Assembly (NCBI RefSeq): GCF_030811095.1
Contig: NZ_JAUSQL010000001.1
Coordinates: forward strand, 1,116,001-1,180,000
Origin: Trueperella abortisuis
Lineage (GTDB): Bacteria; Actinomycetota; Actinomycetes; Actinomycetales; Actinomycetaceae
Reading direction: 5' to 3'
Length of the DNA stretch: 64,000 bases
Part shown: in pieces, positions 19,363-27,534 of the stretch
How the letters are laid out: every line of letters starts with the position of its first letter
How positions within the stretch are numbered: the first letter of the stretch is position 1
Position numbers and translations under genes: made by a program
The notes under the pieces: model-generated
Told to the model about the DNA's origin: nothing
The model's input: the letters and a program-made list of their open reading frames with translations, nothing else
Databases searched by the model: none

Positions 19363-21600
19363 CTACTTGTGTGGAGCCGATATGTGCTCGCGAACGGCCC
19401 AATCAGATACCGTTCCCACGGCCGGGGCGGTCTCCGCGCTGGCGGCGTTGAGTGCCGTGCGCAGGTCGCCGTCCATGAGCCCGTGCTCGGTGTTGCAGCA
19501 GCGCATGAGGATCGTAATCGAGCGCGATGTCACCGTGAAGGTGTCCCCGCCGCCGTAACCGCTGCCACGATCGCGTTCCGGGTCCGTGCACAGGATCACG
19601 TTCCACACCGCATCGGTGTCGGTGCTGGGGATCGTGAAGTCGAGATCCTCCTCTGAGGCGTTGTAGGCCAGCAGGAAGTCGTCGTCGATCACGCGCTCGC
19701 CGCGGGCATTCGGCTCCGCGATGCGTTCGCCGTTGAGATAAACCATGACCGAGCGCGCGAACCAGGTGTCCCAGTCCTCGTCCTCCATCACCTCACCGTT
19801 GTTGGCAAACCACATGATGTCCCCGCGTTCGGACTCGCCGCCGCGGCCGGCGTCGCCCATGAAGAATCGACGACGCCGAAACACCGGGTGGTCATGGCGT
19901 AGCTTGATCACCTGTTGAACGAAGGCATGCATGTCGAGCTGAGCCTCATCCAGGTCCCAGTTCACCCACGACAGCTCGTTGTCCTGGCAGTACGTGTTGT
20001 TGTTGCCCTGCTGGGTGCGGCACAGCTCGTCGCCATGCGAGATCATCGGCACGCCCTGGGAGGTGAGCAGCGTGGTGAAGAAGTTCTTCATCTGCCGGGC
20101 GCGCAACTTGTTGATCTGAGGGTCATCCGTGGGGCCTTCGGCGCCCATGTTCCACGACTTGTTGTTCGACGATCCGTCGGCTCCGCCTTCGCCGTTGGCC
20201 TCGTTGTGCTTCTCGTTGTAGGACACGAGGTCGGTCAGCGTGAAGCCGTCGTGTGCGGTGATGAAGTTGATCGAGGCGAACGGGCGGCGTCCGGAGTGCT
20301 CATACAGGTCGGAAGATCCCGTCAAGCGTGAGGCGAACTCGGAAAGAACCGAGGGCTCGCCACGCCAAAAATCGCGCATCGTGTCGCGGTAGTCGCCGTT
20401 CCACTCCGTCCACAGCGGTGGGAATTCGCCGACGTTGTAGCCGCCCTCGCCCACGTCCCACGGTTCGGCAATGAGCTTGACCTGGGAGATGATCGGGTCC
20501 TGCTGGATGATGTCGAAGAAGGCCGACAGTTTATCGACCGCGTGTAGCTCGCGCGCCAGGGTGGAGGCCAGGTCGAAGCGGAATCCGTCCACGTGCATGT
20601 CCACCACCCAATAGCGCAGCGAGTCCATGATGAGCTGCAGCGAGTGCGGGGAGGACATGTTCAGCGAGTTGCCCGTGCCCGTGGTGTCGAAGTAGTGGGC
20701 GAGATCGCCGTCGACGAGCCGGTAGTAGGCGCGGTTGTCGATGCCGCGGAAGGAGAGAGTGGGACCCATGTGGTTACCCTCGGCCGTGTGGTTGTAAACC
20801 ACGTCGAGGATCACCTCGATGTCGGCGTCGTGGTAAGCCTTGACCATCGCCTTGAACTCCTCCACCTGGGAGCCCATCCCACCCGAGGAAGAGTAGGTGT
20901 TCTGCGGTGCGAAGAAGCCGATCGTGTTGTATCCCCAGTAGTTGGACAGGCCCTTGTCTTGAAGGGAAGTGTCGTTAACAAACTGGTGAACCGGCATGAG
21001 TTCGACGGCCGTGATCCCCAATTCCTTGAGGTAGCGAACCATCGCGGGGTGGGCCATACCCATGTAGGTGCCACGGAGGTCTTCCGGGATGTCCGGGTGG
21101 AGCGCCGTCATGCCCTTCAGGTGGGCCTCGTAAATGACGGTGTTGTGGTATTCGTGCTTGGGTGGACGGTCGTGGCCCCAGTCGAAGAAGGGGTTGACGA
21201 CGACGGAAAGCATCGTGTGGCCGAGCGAGTCCACCCCGGCAAGCTTGCCCGGATCGTTGAAATCGTAGGAGAAGTTGGCCTGGTGGTTGGCCACCTGGCC
21301 CTCGATCGCCTTTGCGTAAGGATCAAGGAGGATCTTGGACGGGTCGCAACGGTGGCCGTTGTCTGGCTCGTAGGGGCCATGGACGCGAAATCCGTAAAGC
21401 TGACCCGGCCGTACCCCCGGCAGGTAGCAGTGCCAGACGTGGGCGTCGACTTCGCGCAACTCGACGCGCGACTCACCTCCCGCCTCGTCGATCAGGCTAA
21501 GTTCGATCTTGTCTGCCACGGAGGAGAAGATCGCAAAGTTAGTGCCGGTGCCGTCGAAGGTGGCGCCGAGCGGATACGGTTTTCCTGGCCAAATTTCCAT
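19363..21600 (-). CDS. glgX: Glycogen debranching protein GlgX/TreX
   Basis: A 745-residue GH13 isoamylase-type enzyme that removes alpha-1,6 branches from glycogen to release maltodextrins. The CBM48 domain opens with WPGKPYPLGATFDGTGTNFA; the barrel shows DVVYNHTAEG (region I), GFRFDLAS with the nucleophile Asp, LIAEPWDVG with the acid/base Glu, and FITAHDGFT with region IV. The start at 21600 follows AAAGG closely. It is the first of treX-treY-treZ on the minus strand, so its physiological role here is to feed trehalose synthesis; the TreX and GlgX names describe the same family. Confidence 0.95.
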   Translation of the reverse strand: MEIWPGKPYPLGATFDGTGTNFAIFSSVADKIELSLIDEAGGESRVELREVDAHVWHCYLPGVRPGQLYGFRVHGPYEPDNGHRCDPSKILLDPYAKAIEGQVANHQANFSYDFNDPGKLAGVDSLGHTMLSVVVNPFFDWGHDRPPKHEYHNTVIYEAHLKGMTALHPDIPEDLRGTYMGMAHPAMVRYLKELGITAVELMPVHQFVNDTSLQDKGLSNYWGYNTIGFFAPQNTYSSSGGMGSQVEEFKAMVKAYHDADIEVILDVVYNHTAEGNHMGPTLSFRGIDNRAYYRLVDGDLAHYFDTTGTGNSLNMSSPHSLQLIMDSLRYWVVDMHVDGFRFDLASTLARELHAVDKLSAFFDIIQQDPIISQVKLIAEPWDVGEGGYNVGEFPPLWTEWNGDYRDTMRDFWRGEPSVLSEFASRLTGSSDLYEHSGRRPFASINFITAHDGFTLTDLVSYNEKHNEANGEGGADGSSNNKSWNMGAEGPTDDPQINKLRARQMKNFFTTLLTSQGVPMISHGDELCRTQQGNNNTYCQDNELSWVNWDLDEAQLDMHAFVQQVIKLRHDHPVFRRRRFFMGDAGRGGESERGDIMWFANNGEVMEDEDWDTWFARSVMVYLNGERIAEPNARGERVIDDDFLLAYNASEEDLDFTIPSTDTDAVWNVILCTDPERDRGSGYGGGDTFTVTSRSITILMRCCNTEHGLMDGDLRTALNAASAETAPAVGTVSDWAVREHISAPHK

Positions 21601-21768
21601 ACCTTTAGAATCTCATGTCTGGGAGAAATTTTGGTAATAATGCGCCAGAGCGCGGAAAACTCCGGCATCTCTTAGCGTGTCGCAAGGAAACCGTGTATGG
21701 CGCAAAAGGGGCATGCCGGGCGTCGCCGGCAAGTGACAGGAGTGGGCGGCGGCAAACGGAGACGCCTA

Positions 21769-21820
21769 TGCGGCACGCGGCCAGAAGGTGTGTAAAGCAG
21801 GGGATGTGCGGCACGCGGCC
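21769..21820. repeat. 14-bp direct repeat pair
   Basis: TGCGGCACGCGGCC occurs at 21769-21782 and 21807-21820, 38 bp apart, in the 232-base gap between treX and tRNA-Val(CAC). The second copy lies 12 bases from the 3' end of the tRNA gene. No gene was found in this gap. Confidence 0.7.
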
Positions 21821-21832
21821 GCGAGAAAGAAA

Positions 21833-21907
<75 letters not shown>

Positions 21908-21933
21908 AAAGATCAGGTGATCTCTGCTCAAAG

Positions 21934-21963
21934 ACAGTAGCCGACGAAGGCGGGACGAAGCAA
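21934..21963 (-). promoter_or_regulatory. Candidate promoter of tRNA-Val(CAC)
   Basis: On the minus strand TTGCTT (21963-21958) and TACTGT (21939-21934) are separated by 18 bp, placing the start about 20 bases upstream of the mature tRNA. Confidence 0.45.
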
Positions 21964-21999
21964 ACGCAATGGGCGTAGTGCACGTCACGTTATCCTGAT

Positions 22000-22029
22000 T
22001 AGACACCGGTCGGCGATTGTGGCTATATT
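22000..22029 (+). promoter_or_regulatory. Promoter of the tRNA Gly-Cys-Val cluster
   Basis: TAGACA (22000-22005, five of six) and TATATT (22024-22029, five of six) with an 18-bp spacer. The predicted start is about 35 bases before tRNA-Gly. Confidence 0.6.
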
Positions 22030-22069
22030 AATCAGGCAGTCAGCGAGACGGGAACCGTCGAGTTGATAT

Positions 22070-22142
22070 GCGGATGTAGCTCAGCTGGTAGAGCACCACC
22101 TTGCCAAGGTGGGGGTCGCGGGTTCGAATCCCGTCATCCGCT
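22070..22142 (+). tRNA. tRNA-Gly (anticodon GCC)
   Basis: Acceptor GCGGATG/CATCCGC, D arm TAGCTCAGCTGGTAGAGCA-like, anticodon loop TTGCCAA within CCACC/GGTGG, T arm GGTTCGAATCC. CCA is not encoded. It is the first of three co-directional tRNA genes and reads GGC and GGU codons. Confidence 0.98.
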
Positions 22143-22177
22143 CGAAGGCCAAGTAATGTAGAGTTACTTAACCACTT

Positions 22178-22248
22178 GGTGGGTTGGCCGAGAGGCGAGG
22201 CAGCGGCCTGCAAAGCCGTATACACGGGTTCGAATCCCGTACCCACCT
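22178..22248 (+). tRNA. tRNA-Cys (anticodon GCA)
   Basis: Acceptor GGTGGGT/ACCCACC, short D loop, anticodon loop CTGCAAA within CGGC/GCCG, T arm GGTTCGAATCC. At 71 bases without encoded CCA, it has the usual compact tRNA-Cys size. Confidence 0.97.
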
Positions 22249-22255
22249 CTCGTAT

Positions 22256-22332
22256 GGGCGATTGGCGCAGATGGTTAGCGCGCTTCCTCGACACGGAAGA
22301 GGTCGCTGGTTCGAATCCAGTATCGCCCACCA
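22256..22332 (+). tRNA. tRNA-Val (anticodon GAC)
   Basis: Acceptor GGGCGAT/ATCGCCC, anticodon loop TCGACAC within CTTCC/GGAAG, T arm GGTTCGAATCC, and encoded CCA at 22330-22332. It begins eight bases after tRNA-Cys. It shares acceptor and anticodon stems with the divergent tRNA-Val(CAC), so the two look like paralogues. Confidence 0.98.
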
Positions 22333-22333
22333 G

Positions 22334-22357
22334 ATCCCCGGAACTCCGGGGATTTTT
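22334..22357 (+). terminator. Rho-independent terminator of the tRNA cluster
   Basis: ATCCCCGG/CCGGGGAT, 8-bp perfect stem with an AACT loop, followed by TTTT, starting two bases after the CCA of tRNA-Val(GAC). Confidence 0.93.
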
Positions 22358-22389
22358 CATGCCCGCAGGCTATGGGCGTAGGCGGGGGC

Positions 22390-22575
22390 TTATAGGACGT
22401 CCTCTTCTGGCTTGTCCGTTCGACGGAACGCGCTCATGGCCAGTAGTGCCGATACGGTGAATAGCATGATGACGACGACAATGCGGACGTCGATCGCGGC
22501 GCCGGCGGCGCGGGTGATGCCGGTGGCGGCAAGAATGAGTGCGAGTGAGCCGAAGATGGCTGTGCTGATACGCAT
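22390..22575 (-). CDS. Small 61-residue membrane protein linked to PspC gene
   Basis: A 61-residue protein with two hydrophobic segments (STAIFGSLALILAATGI and VRIVVVIMLFTVSALLAMS) joined by a short loop, and a charged C-terminus (FRRTDKPEEDVL). Its ATG at 22575 begins one base after the stop of the PspC gene and is preceded by AAGGAA, so the two are coupled. I do not recognise a named family. Its placement suggests a membrane partner of the PspC protein. The frame upstream of 22575 overlaps the PspC gene and is not part of this gene. Confidence 0.75.
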   Translation of the reverse strand: MRISTAIFGSLALILAATGITRAAGAAIDVRIVVVIMLFTVSALLAMSAFRRTDKPEEDVL

Positions 22576-22576
22576 G

Positions 22577-24022
22577 TTAGTTTCCTTCTTTCGCGGGTAG
22601 GGAGCCGACGAGCACGGTCCCGTAGGAGTAGGTGATCTTGATGGTGGTGGCATCTTCGGGGTTAGCGACGGCGGCGGGGGAGAAGATACGGAGGGTCTTG
22701 CCTTCGTTGACAGGCAGAGACGCCCACCACCTCCCGTCGGAATACTGGACAGTGGGATTGGCGGGTTCTTGCCACCTTTTGCCGTCGACCTCCACTTCCC
22801 AGGCCTGCCACCCGTTGAGGTTTGCGTAAGAGGTGCCGTAGGATCCCTCGCGCCGGGTGACCTCGATGATGACGGGGTCTGATTCCCTAAAGGTGTAGGG
22901 GTTGTCCGCATGAATGAAGGTGTCGACGGAGTAGGTGTGCGGCGTGGCGGTGTCAGTCTTGAAGGTGGCGCCCGCGACCGAGAAAAACGAAGGGCCATCG
23001 TAGGCGCGGGACGACGCAAGGACGAGCTTGGGCGAGGTGATCATGTGGGTGGGCATGATGAGTGCCAGAGCGAGCATTGCCGCGGTGGGCAAACCGAGTA
23101 GCCAGGTGAGGGCGGTGAGCCACGTGGCCCGCAAGCCCCGCACGCCGGCATACATGACCCCGACGGCGACGACGGCGAGCCCCACGCTCAGTGCCATCAG
23201 GACGGCGGCGAACCGGCCGGGCACGGCAATGAGCGCGATGGCGGTGGCAACGAGCGCGGTGGCGAGGATGAGCGAAATCGCCCGCCCGCTCAGTGCCGGC
23301 TTCTTGACTTTGGGTGCCTTGGTGGGCCGTGGAGCGGAGAACTCGGGTGCCGATTTGAGGGCCGCTTCGGCATCGGGATCGAATTCGTATTGCGCTGTGG
23401 TGTACGGGGTTGGACCGTGCTGTGCCGTGTGGTACGACGCCGTCTCGTCCTGTGTCGTCGCGTACTGGACCGTGTCGTATGGCGCCGTCGCATGAGTGGC
23501 GCCCTCGCCTTGGGTTGCGCTGAACGGTGCGGGTTGACTGTACGCTGGCCCTGGCTGAGCGGCGCCGTAGCCGGCGGGGCCGGGGCGCGCCGGCCCGTAT
23601 GGGGGCTGCGTGGAGCGACCTCGCCAGAACACCCAGAACACCCCGGCGAGGAGGACCAGCCCGACCACCGGGAGCGTTGCTGGTGTCCGATGGGCGATGA
23701 AATTTCCCCAGATCGCGACGAACGGCATGAACATCACCGCGCCGACCAGGATAAGGATCACGGAGGCGGCGAAGGCCGCGTCGGGGCTGCGAAGCGCGCC
23801 GTCGGCCACGATGTCCTCGGTGTCGTAATCGGGCAGGAGGAGCCAGCCAAGCCCGTACAGGAGGAAGCCGAGGCCGCCGAATGGGACAAGCACGATGAGG
23901 CCCATGCGGACCAAGATGGGGGAGATACCCCAGCGATGGGCGAGGCCGGCGCAGACGCCACCGGCGAGCCTGTCGGGCGTGCGCCGCAGGGGCTGGGAAC
24001 GAAGGGAATCGAAAAGGTCCAT
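22577..24022 (-). CDS. PspC domain-containing membrane protein
   Basis: A 481-residue multi-pass membrane protein. The N-terminal PspC domain (PLRRTPDRLAGGVCAGLAHR, then GISPILVRM and a hydrophobic stretch, residues about 9-65) is followed by two hydrophobic segments. A low-complexity cytoplasmic-type linker with repeated Pro/Tyr/Gln/Thr units runs over residues about 140-210, then a cluster of hydrophobic segments (about 240-340) and an extracytoplasmic-type C-terminal domain. ATG 24022 starts the conserved domain. It is divergent from a PspC-type histidine kinase and response regulator. Such gene triplets resemble the corynebacterial EsrISR envelope-stress system, where the PspC protein restrains the kinase; that role here is inference. 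Confidence 0.88.
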   Translation of the reverse strand: MDLFDSLRSQPLRRTPDRLAGGVCAGLAHRWGISPILVRMGLIVLVPFGGLGFLLYGLGWLLLPDYDTEDIVADGALRSPDAAFAASVILILVGAVMFMPFVAIWGNFIAHRTPATLPVVGLVLLAGVFWVFWRGRSTQPPYGPARPGPAGYGAAQPGPAYSQPAPFSATQGEGATHATAPYDTVQYATTQDETASYHTAQHGPTPYTTAQYEFDPDAEAALKSAPEFSAPRPTKAPKVKKPALSGRAISLILATALVATAIALIAVPGRFAAVLMALSVGLAVVAVGVMYAGVRGLRATWLTALTWLLGLPTAAMLALALIMPTHMITSPKLVLASSRAYDGPSFFSVAGATFKTDTATPHTYSVDTFIHADNPYTFRESDPVIIEVTRREGSYGTSYANLNGWQAWEVEVDGKRWQEPANPTVQYSDGRWWASLPVNEGKTLRIFSPAAVANPEDATTIKITYSYGTVLVGSLPAKEGN

Positions 24023-24057
24023 GGCCTCATTCTTCGCTATCCGCACGCCCAAAGCGT

Positions 24058-24106
24058 CCCTGAACACCCCTGAATAAACCCTGATTCCTCCCTGAAAAGC
24101 CCTGAA
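24058..24106. promoter_or_regulatory. Five helically phased CCCTGAA heptamers (probable response-regulator operator array)
   Basis: CCCTGA(A/T) begins at 24058, 24068, 24079, 24090 and 24100, spacings of 10, 11, 11 and 10 bp, so all copies face one side of the helix. Four copies are CCCTGAA and the third is CCCTGAT. The array lies 36 bases upstream of the PspC start codon and 51 bases before the kinase start. Direct heptamer arrays suit cooperative binding of a NarL-family regulator such as the one at 25323-25964. Confidence 0.8.
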
Positions 24107-24156
24107 TTGTCCGCCGCATGGTTGGGTTTGGGTCTCCGGGGTGAGACGATCGAGGC

Positions 24157-25326
24157 ATGGATGCGGATTATGCAGATCTTCGGGCGCCGTGGGCGAGGCA
24201 ACGCCTGCCCCTCGAGCGTCGTGAGCCAAGCCGGCTTGCCGGAGTGTGTCAGGGGCTGGCCGGTCACCTCGGCGGGCCCGTACGCGCGTGGCGCTGGGCC
24301 TTCGCTCTCCTATCCTGGACGATCGTTCCGGTCGTGGTCTACGTGGTGCTCGCGTTGGCATTGCCTCGAGCGGGCGTCGACACCAGCCGACGCAGGCTGA
24401 TCAAGCCGCTCACCCCCGGACGGGACTCTCGGCCCGCTACCTCCGTCGCCCTCGGGGCGATAGGCCTCGTCATCCTCCTAGTGGTTGCGGGTTACTTCCC
24501 GCTCGCGCGCTGGGCGCTCCCCATCGCCTTAGTCCTCGCCGGCGGCGCGATCGCGTGGTCCGTCCAAGGCAGGTGGTCCAACGTCGCGCTCGCCGGCGGG
24601 CTCGTGCTCGCCACGCTAGGCGCCGTCGTCGTGGTCGGTAACGTCGTCGCCGACGCCGACATCGCGACCGCGTTCGCCACCGGGCTCGCCGCGCTCGCCG
24701 GCGGCGGCTTCGTGCTCTACCCCTCCCAGATGCGATCGCGCGTGCGGGCACAGGAGCAGAACGCCCAGCTCATTCGGGAGGAGACCCGAGCCGACATCGC
24801 CGCGCACCTGCACGACTCCGTCCTCCAGACGCTCGCCCTCATCCGCTCTCGCGCCGAGGACGCCGACGCCGTCCGTCTCCTCGCCCGCCAACAGGAGGCA
24901 GAGTTGCGCGACTACCTTTACTCGGACCGCCGTGACGAGACCTCGGTGGCCACCGTCCTGACCCGTCGCTCCCGCGATGTGGAGGCGACGTACGGCGCCC
25001 AGATCGACGTCGTCATCACCGGCGACACCGAGGTCACCGCGCGAACCCAGGCGCTCATTGACGCGGCGGGGGAGGCGCTGACAAACGCCTGCAAGCACGG
25101 CGGTAGCCCGATTTCGGTATACGCAGAGCTCGGCGAGCGCGCCGACGTCTGGGTGCGCGACCGCGGGGAGGGCTTCGATGTGGATAGCATTGGTGAGGAT
25201 CGGCGAGGAGTGCGTGACTCGATCTACGGACGAATGGAGCGCGTGGGCGGGCACGCGAGCGTGCGCTCGCCACTGCCCACGGGAGGAACCGAGGTTCACC
25301 TCGGGGTCGGCGAGGAGGAAGAATGA
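24157..25326 (+). CDS. Sensor histidine kinase with N-terminal PspC domain (NarL-type system)
   Basis: A 389-residue membrane kinase. Residues about 15-70 form a PspC domain (LERREPSRLAGVCQGLAGHL then a hydrophobic segment), followed by several transmembrane helices to about residue 190. The HisKA_3 dimerisation region has IAAHLHDSVLQTLALI with the phospho-accepting His near residue 216. The HATPase domain shows GEALTNACKHG (N box), DRGEGFD (G1) and GGTEVHL. It autophosphorylates and passes phosphate to the response regulator that overlaps its stop by four bases (ATGA). The ATG at 24157 has a GAGG very close upstream; GACGAT six bases upstream makes a leaderless start possible. The stimulus is probably envelope damage, by analogy. 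Confidence 0.92.
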   Translation: MDADYADLRAPWARQRLPLERREPSRLAGVCQGLAGHLGGPVRAWRWAFALLSWTIVPVVVYVVLALALPRAGVDTSRRRLIKPLTPGRDSRPATSVALGAIGLVILLVVAGYFPLARWALPIALVLAGGAIAWSVQGRWSNVALAGGLVLATLGAVVVVGNVVADADIATAFATGLAALAGGGFVLYPSQMRSRVRAQEQNAQLIREETRADIAAHLHDSVLQTLALIRSRAEDADAVRLLARQQEAELRDYLYSDRRDETSVATVLTRRSRDVEATYGAQIDVVITGDTEVTARTQALIDAAGEALTNACKHGGSPISVYAELGERADVWVRDRGEGFDVDSIGEDRRGVRDSIYGRMERVGGHASVRSPLPTGGTEVHLGVGEEEE

Positions 25327-25964
25327 AAGTCATTGTGGTCGACGATCATGCCCTGGTCCGAGCGGGCATCATCGCCCAGATCGACGGGCACGAGGTCGAA
25401 GTGGTGGGACAGGCCGCGAGCGTGGAGGAGGCGATCGATGTCATCCGAGCCGTAGACTGCGACGTCGTCCTTCTCGATGTCCATCTGCCCGGCGGGGCGG
25501 GCGGGGGAGGCGCCGAGGTCATCCGTGCCTTCGCCGGAAAGAACGGACCGCGATTCCTCGCGCTGTCGGTGTCGGACGCGGCGGAGGATGTCGTCTCCGT
25601 GGTGCGTTCGGGGGCGCGTGGTTACGTCACCAAGTCGATCAATCGCGACGAGCTCATCGAGGCGCTCGAGCGGGTGGTGGCCGGCGACGCCGCCTTCTCA
25701 CCCAAGCTTGCCGGCTTCGTTCTTGACGCCTTCGGCACGTCCCGTAGCGCCGTGGCCGAACGCGACGAGGAGCTCGACCGGCTCTCAGCCCGCGAGCAGG
25801 ACGTCATGCGTCTGATTGCCCGTGGCTACACCTACAAGGAGACAGCCTCGGAACTGTTCATCTCGGTCAAGACGGTCGAGACGCACGTGTCGGCCTGCCT
25901 TCGCAAACTCCAGCTGTCCAATCGCAAGGAGCTCTCGCGGTGGGCGGCGGCCCGGGGGATCTAG
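25323..25964 (+). CDS. NarL/FixJ-family response regulator
   Basis: A 213-residue regulator. The receiver domain has VVDDHALVRAGI (acidic pair), VLLDVHLPG with the phospho-acceptor Asp near residue 54, and RGYVTKS with the conserved Lys. A LuxR-type HTH fills the C-terminus (LSAREQDVMRLIARGYTYKE ... VSACLRKLQLSNRKEL). ATG overlaps the kinase stop. It is the likely ligand of the CCCTGAA array in the intergenic region 24023-24156, controlling both the PspC operon and its own operon. The receiver has a short Gly-rich insertion (GGAGGGG) just after the phosphorylation site. Confidence 0.95.
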   Translation: MKVIVVDDHALVRAGIIAQIDGHEVEVVGQAASVEEAIDVIRAVDCDVVLLDVHLPGGAGGGGAEVIRAFAGKNGPRFLALSVSDAAEDVVSVVRSGARGYVTKSINRDELIEALERVVAGDAAFSPKLAGFVLDAFGTSRSAVAERDEELDRLSAREQDVMRLIARGYTYKETASELFISVKTVETHVSACLRKLQLSNRKELSRWAAARGI

Positions 25965-26045
25965 CGGGGGAACCTGGGCGCTGCGGGCGTCAGCAGGCTC
26001 GGGCCTGTCAGGAACGGGGCATCGGAACGAGCGGTGTTGCGGTTC

Positions 26046-27413
26046 TTAACACTCGATGACGTTGACGCCCACGTGGACCGCCAGGCCGCCGAGCGCCGTC
26101 TCCTTATACTTGGCCTGCATGTCCTTGCCCGTCTCTCGCATGGTGGCGATGACGGAGTCGAGGGAGACCATGTGGGAGCCGTCCCCGCGCAGGGCGGTGC
26201 GGGCGGCGGCCACGGCCTTGATCGCGGCGATCGCGTTGCGCTCGATGCAGGGGATCTGCACGAGGCCACCCACGGGATCGCAGGTGAGACCCAGGTTGTG
26301 TTCCATGGCGATTTCGGCGGCGTTCTCCACCTGGCGCGGGTTGCCGCCCAGCACGGCGGCAAGGCCGGCTGCCGCCATCGAGCATGCGGAGCCCACTTCG
26401 CCCTGGCAGCCGACCTCGGCGCCGGATATGGAGGCGGTGGTCTTGAAGATCATCCCGATGGCGCCGGCGGTGAGGAGGAAGGTTTCCACGGCGTCGGCGT
26501 CGAGACCGATGAAGTCGCGGCAGTAGTGCATGACGGCGGGGATGATCCCGGCGGCGCCGTTGGTCGGTGCGGTGACGACGCGGCCGCCCCCGGCGTTTTC
26601 CTCGTTGACGGCGAGTGCGTAGAGCCCGATCCAGTCCATGGCCCGCAGCGGGTCTGCCGCGTCGGATTCGGCGAGGAGGGCGGCGTGCAGCTTTGGGGCG
26701 CGGCGCAGCACTTGCAGTCCGCCGGGAAGAACTCCGCCGTGGTCGAGGCCCGCAGTGACGCAGCTTTGCATCACCTCCCAGATAGCGGCGAGTCCGCTGG
26801 AGATCTCTTCGCCCGTGTGGAGGGCCTCCTCGTTGGCGCGTGCCACGTCGGCGATCGACATGCCGGTGAGCTGACAGATGAGGAGGAGCTCGTCGGCGGT
26901 GCGGAAAGCGTGGGGAAGGTCGGCGGTGGGCGCGATCCCCATGTCGGCGTCCTCCTCGCACACCACGAAGCCGCCGCCCACGGAGTAATAGGTGCGCTCG
27001 AGGATAAGCTCCTCACCGTTGAATGCGGACATCGTCATGGCGTTGGGGTGCCCGGGAAGCTCGGTATGGCCCAGGAGTTCGATGTCTGTAGCCGGATCGA
27101 AGCAGATGGTGATCTGCCCGGCGGCCGTGGCGAGCGGGAGGCGGCGCTCGGCGCGGACCCGCCCCACGGCGTCGGCGACGCGTTCGGGCCGTACGCGCGC
27201 CGGCTCGAAACCCATGAGGCCGAGGATGACGGCCTTGTCGGTGCCGTGACCGATGCCGGTGGCGCCGAGCGAGCCGTACAAGCGAACCCGGACTCGGCTG
27301 ACCGAGCCGGGCAGGTGGCCGGCGAACATGTGGGCGGCCGTCATCGGCCCGGAGGTGTGTGAGGAGGAGGGACCGATCCCGATTTTGAACAGGTCAAACA
27401 CGCTTAAGCTCAT
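26046..27413 (-). CDS. sdaA: L-serine dehydratase (iron-sulfur, single chain)
   Basis: A 455-residue [4Fe-4S] L-serine ammonia-lyase forming pyruvate and ammonia. The N-terminal beta domain opens [20 protein letters not shown], and the alpha domain carries the cluster cysteines in [27 protein letters not shown] and IPCIERNA. Length is typical of the fused type-II enzyme. ATG 27413 has no Shine-Dalgarno, and TACTAT ends six bases upstream, so the mRNA is probably leaderless. It is convergent with the response regulator, with an 81-base gap in which I see no clear terminator. Confidence 0.96.
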   Translation of the reverse strand: MSLSVFDLFKIGIGPSSSHTSGPMTAAHMFAGHLPGSVSRVRVRLYGSLGATGIGHGTDKAVILGLMGFEPARVRPERVADAVGRVRAERRLPLATAAGQITICFDPATDIELLGHTELPGHPNAMTMSAFNGEELILERTYYSVGGGFVVCEEDADMGIAPTADLPHAFRTADELLLICQLTGMSIADVARANEEALHTGEEISSGLAAIWEVMQSCVTAGLDHGGVLPGGLQVLRRAPKLHAALLAESDAADPLRAMDWIGLYALAVNEENAGGGRVVTAPTNGAAGIIPAVMHYCRDFIGLDADAVETFLLTAGAIGMIFKTTASISGAEVGCQGEVGSACSMAAAGLAAVLGGNPRQVENAAEIAMEHNLGLTCDPVGGLVQIPCIERNAIAAIKAVAAARTALRGDGSHMVSLDSVIATMRETGKDMQAKYKETALGGLAVHVGVNVIEC

Positions 27414-27419
27414 GGGACG

Positions 27420-27425
27420 ATAGTA
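27420..27425 (-). promoter_or_regulatory. -10 hexamer for leaderless sdaA
   Basis: TACTAT on the minus strand followed by exactly six bases and the ATG at 27413. No ribosome-binding site is visible. Confidence 0.5.
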
Positions 27426-27534
27426 GTCGTATGTAGGGCTTCACATGAAGGCGAGAAAAGGGAGGTTGGCGGGGCGGGGTATGATGGCGACGTGCGTACC
27501 TTGTATGTGCGTACCAGATGTGAGAGGAGCCACT

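Noticed and set aside
18070..19656. A 528-codon plus-strand open frame over treY and the treX end
   Set aside because: Antisense shadow of treY; it crosses the treX-treY hairpin and promoter and shows no domain.
27480..27485. TATGAT as thrS promoter -10
   Set aside because: No matching -35 at 16-19 bp, so not strong enough to list.
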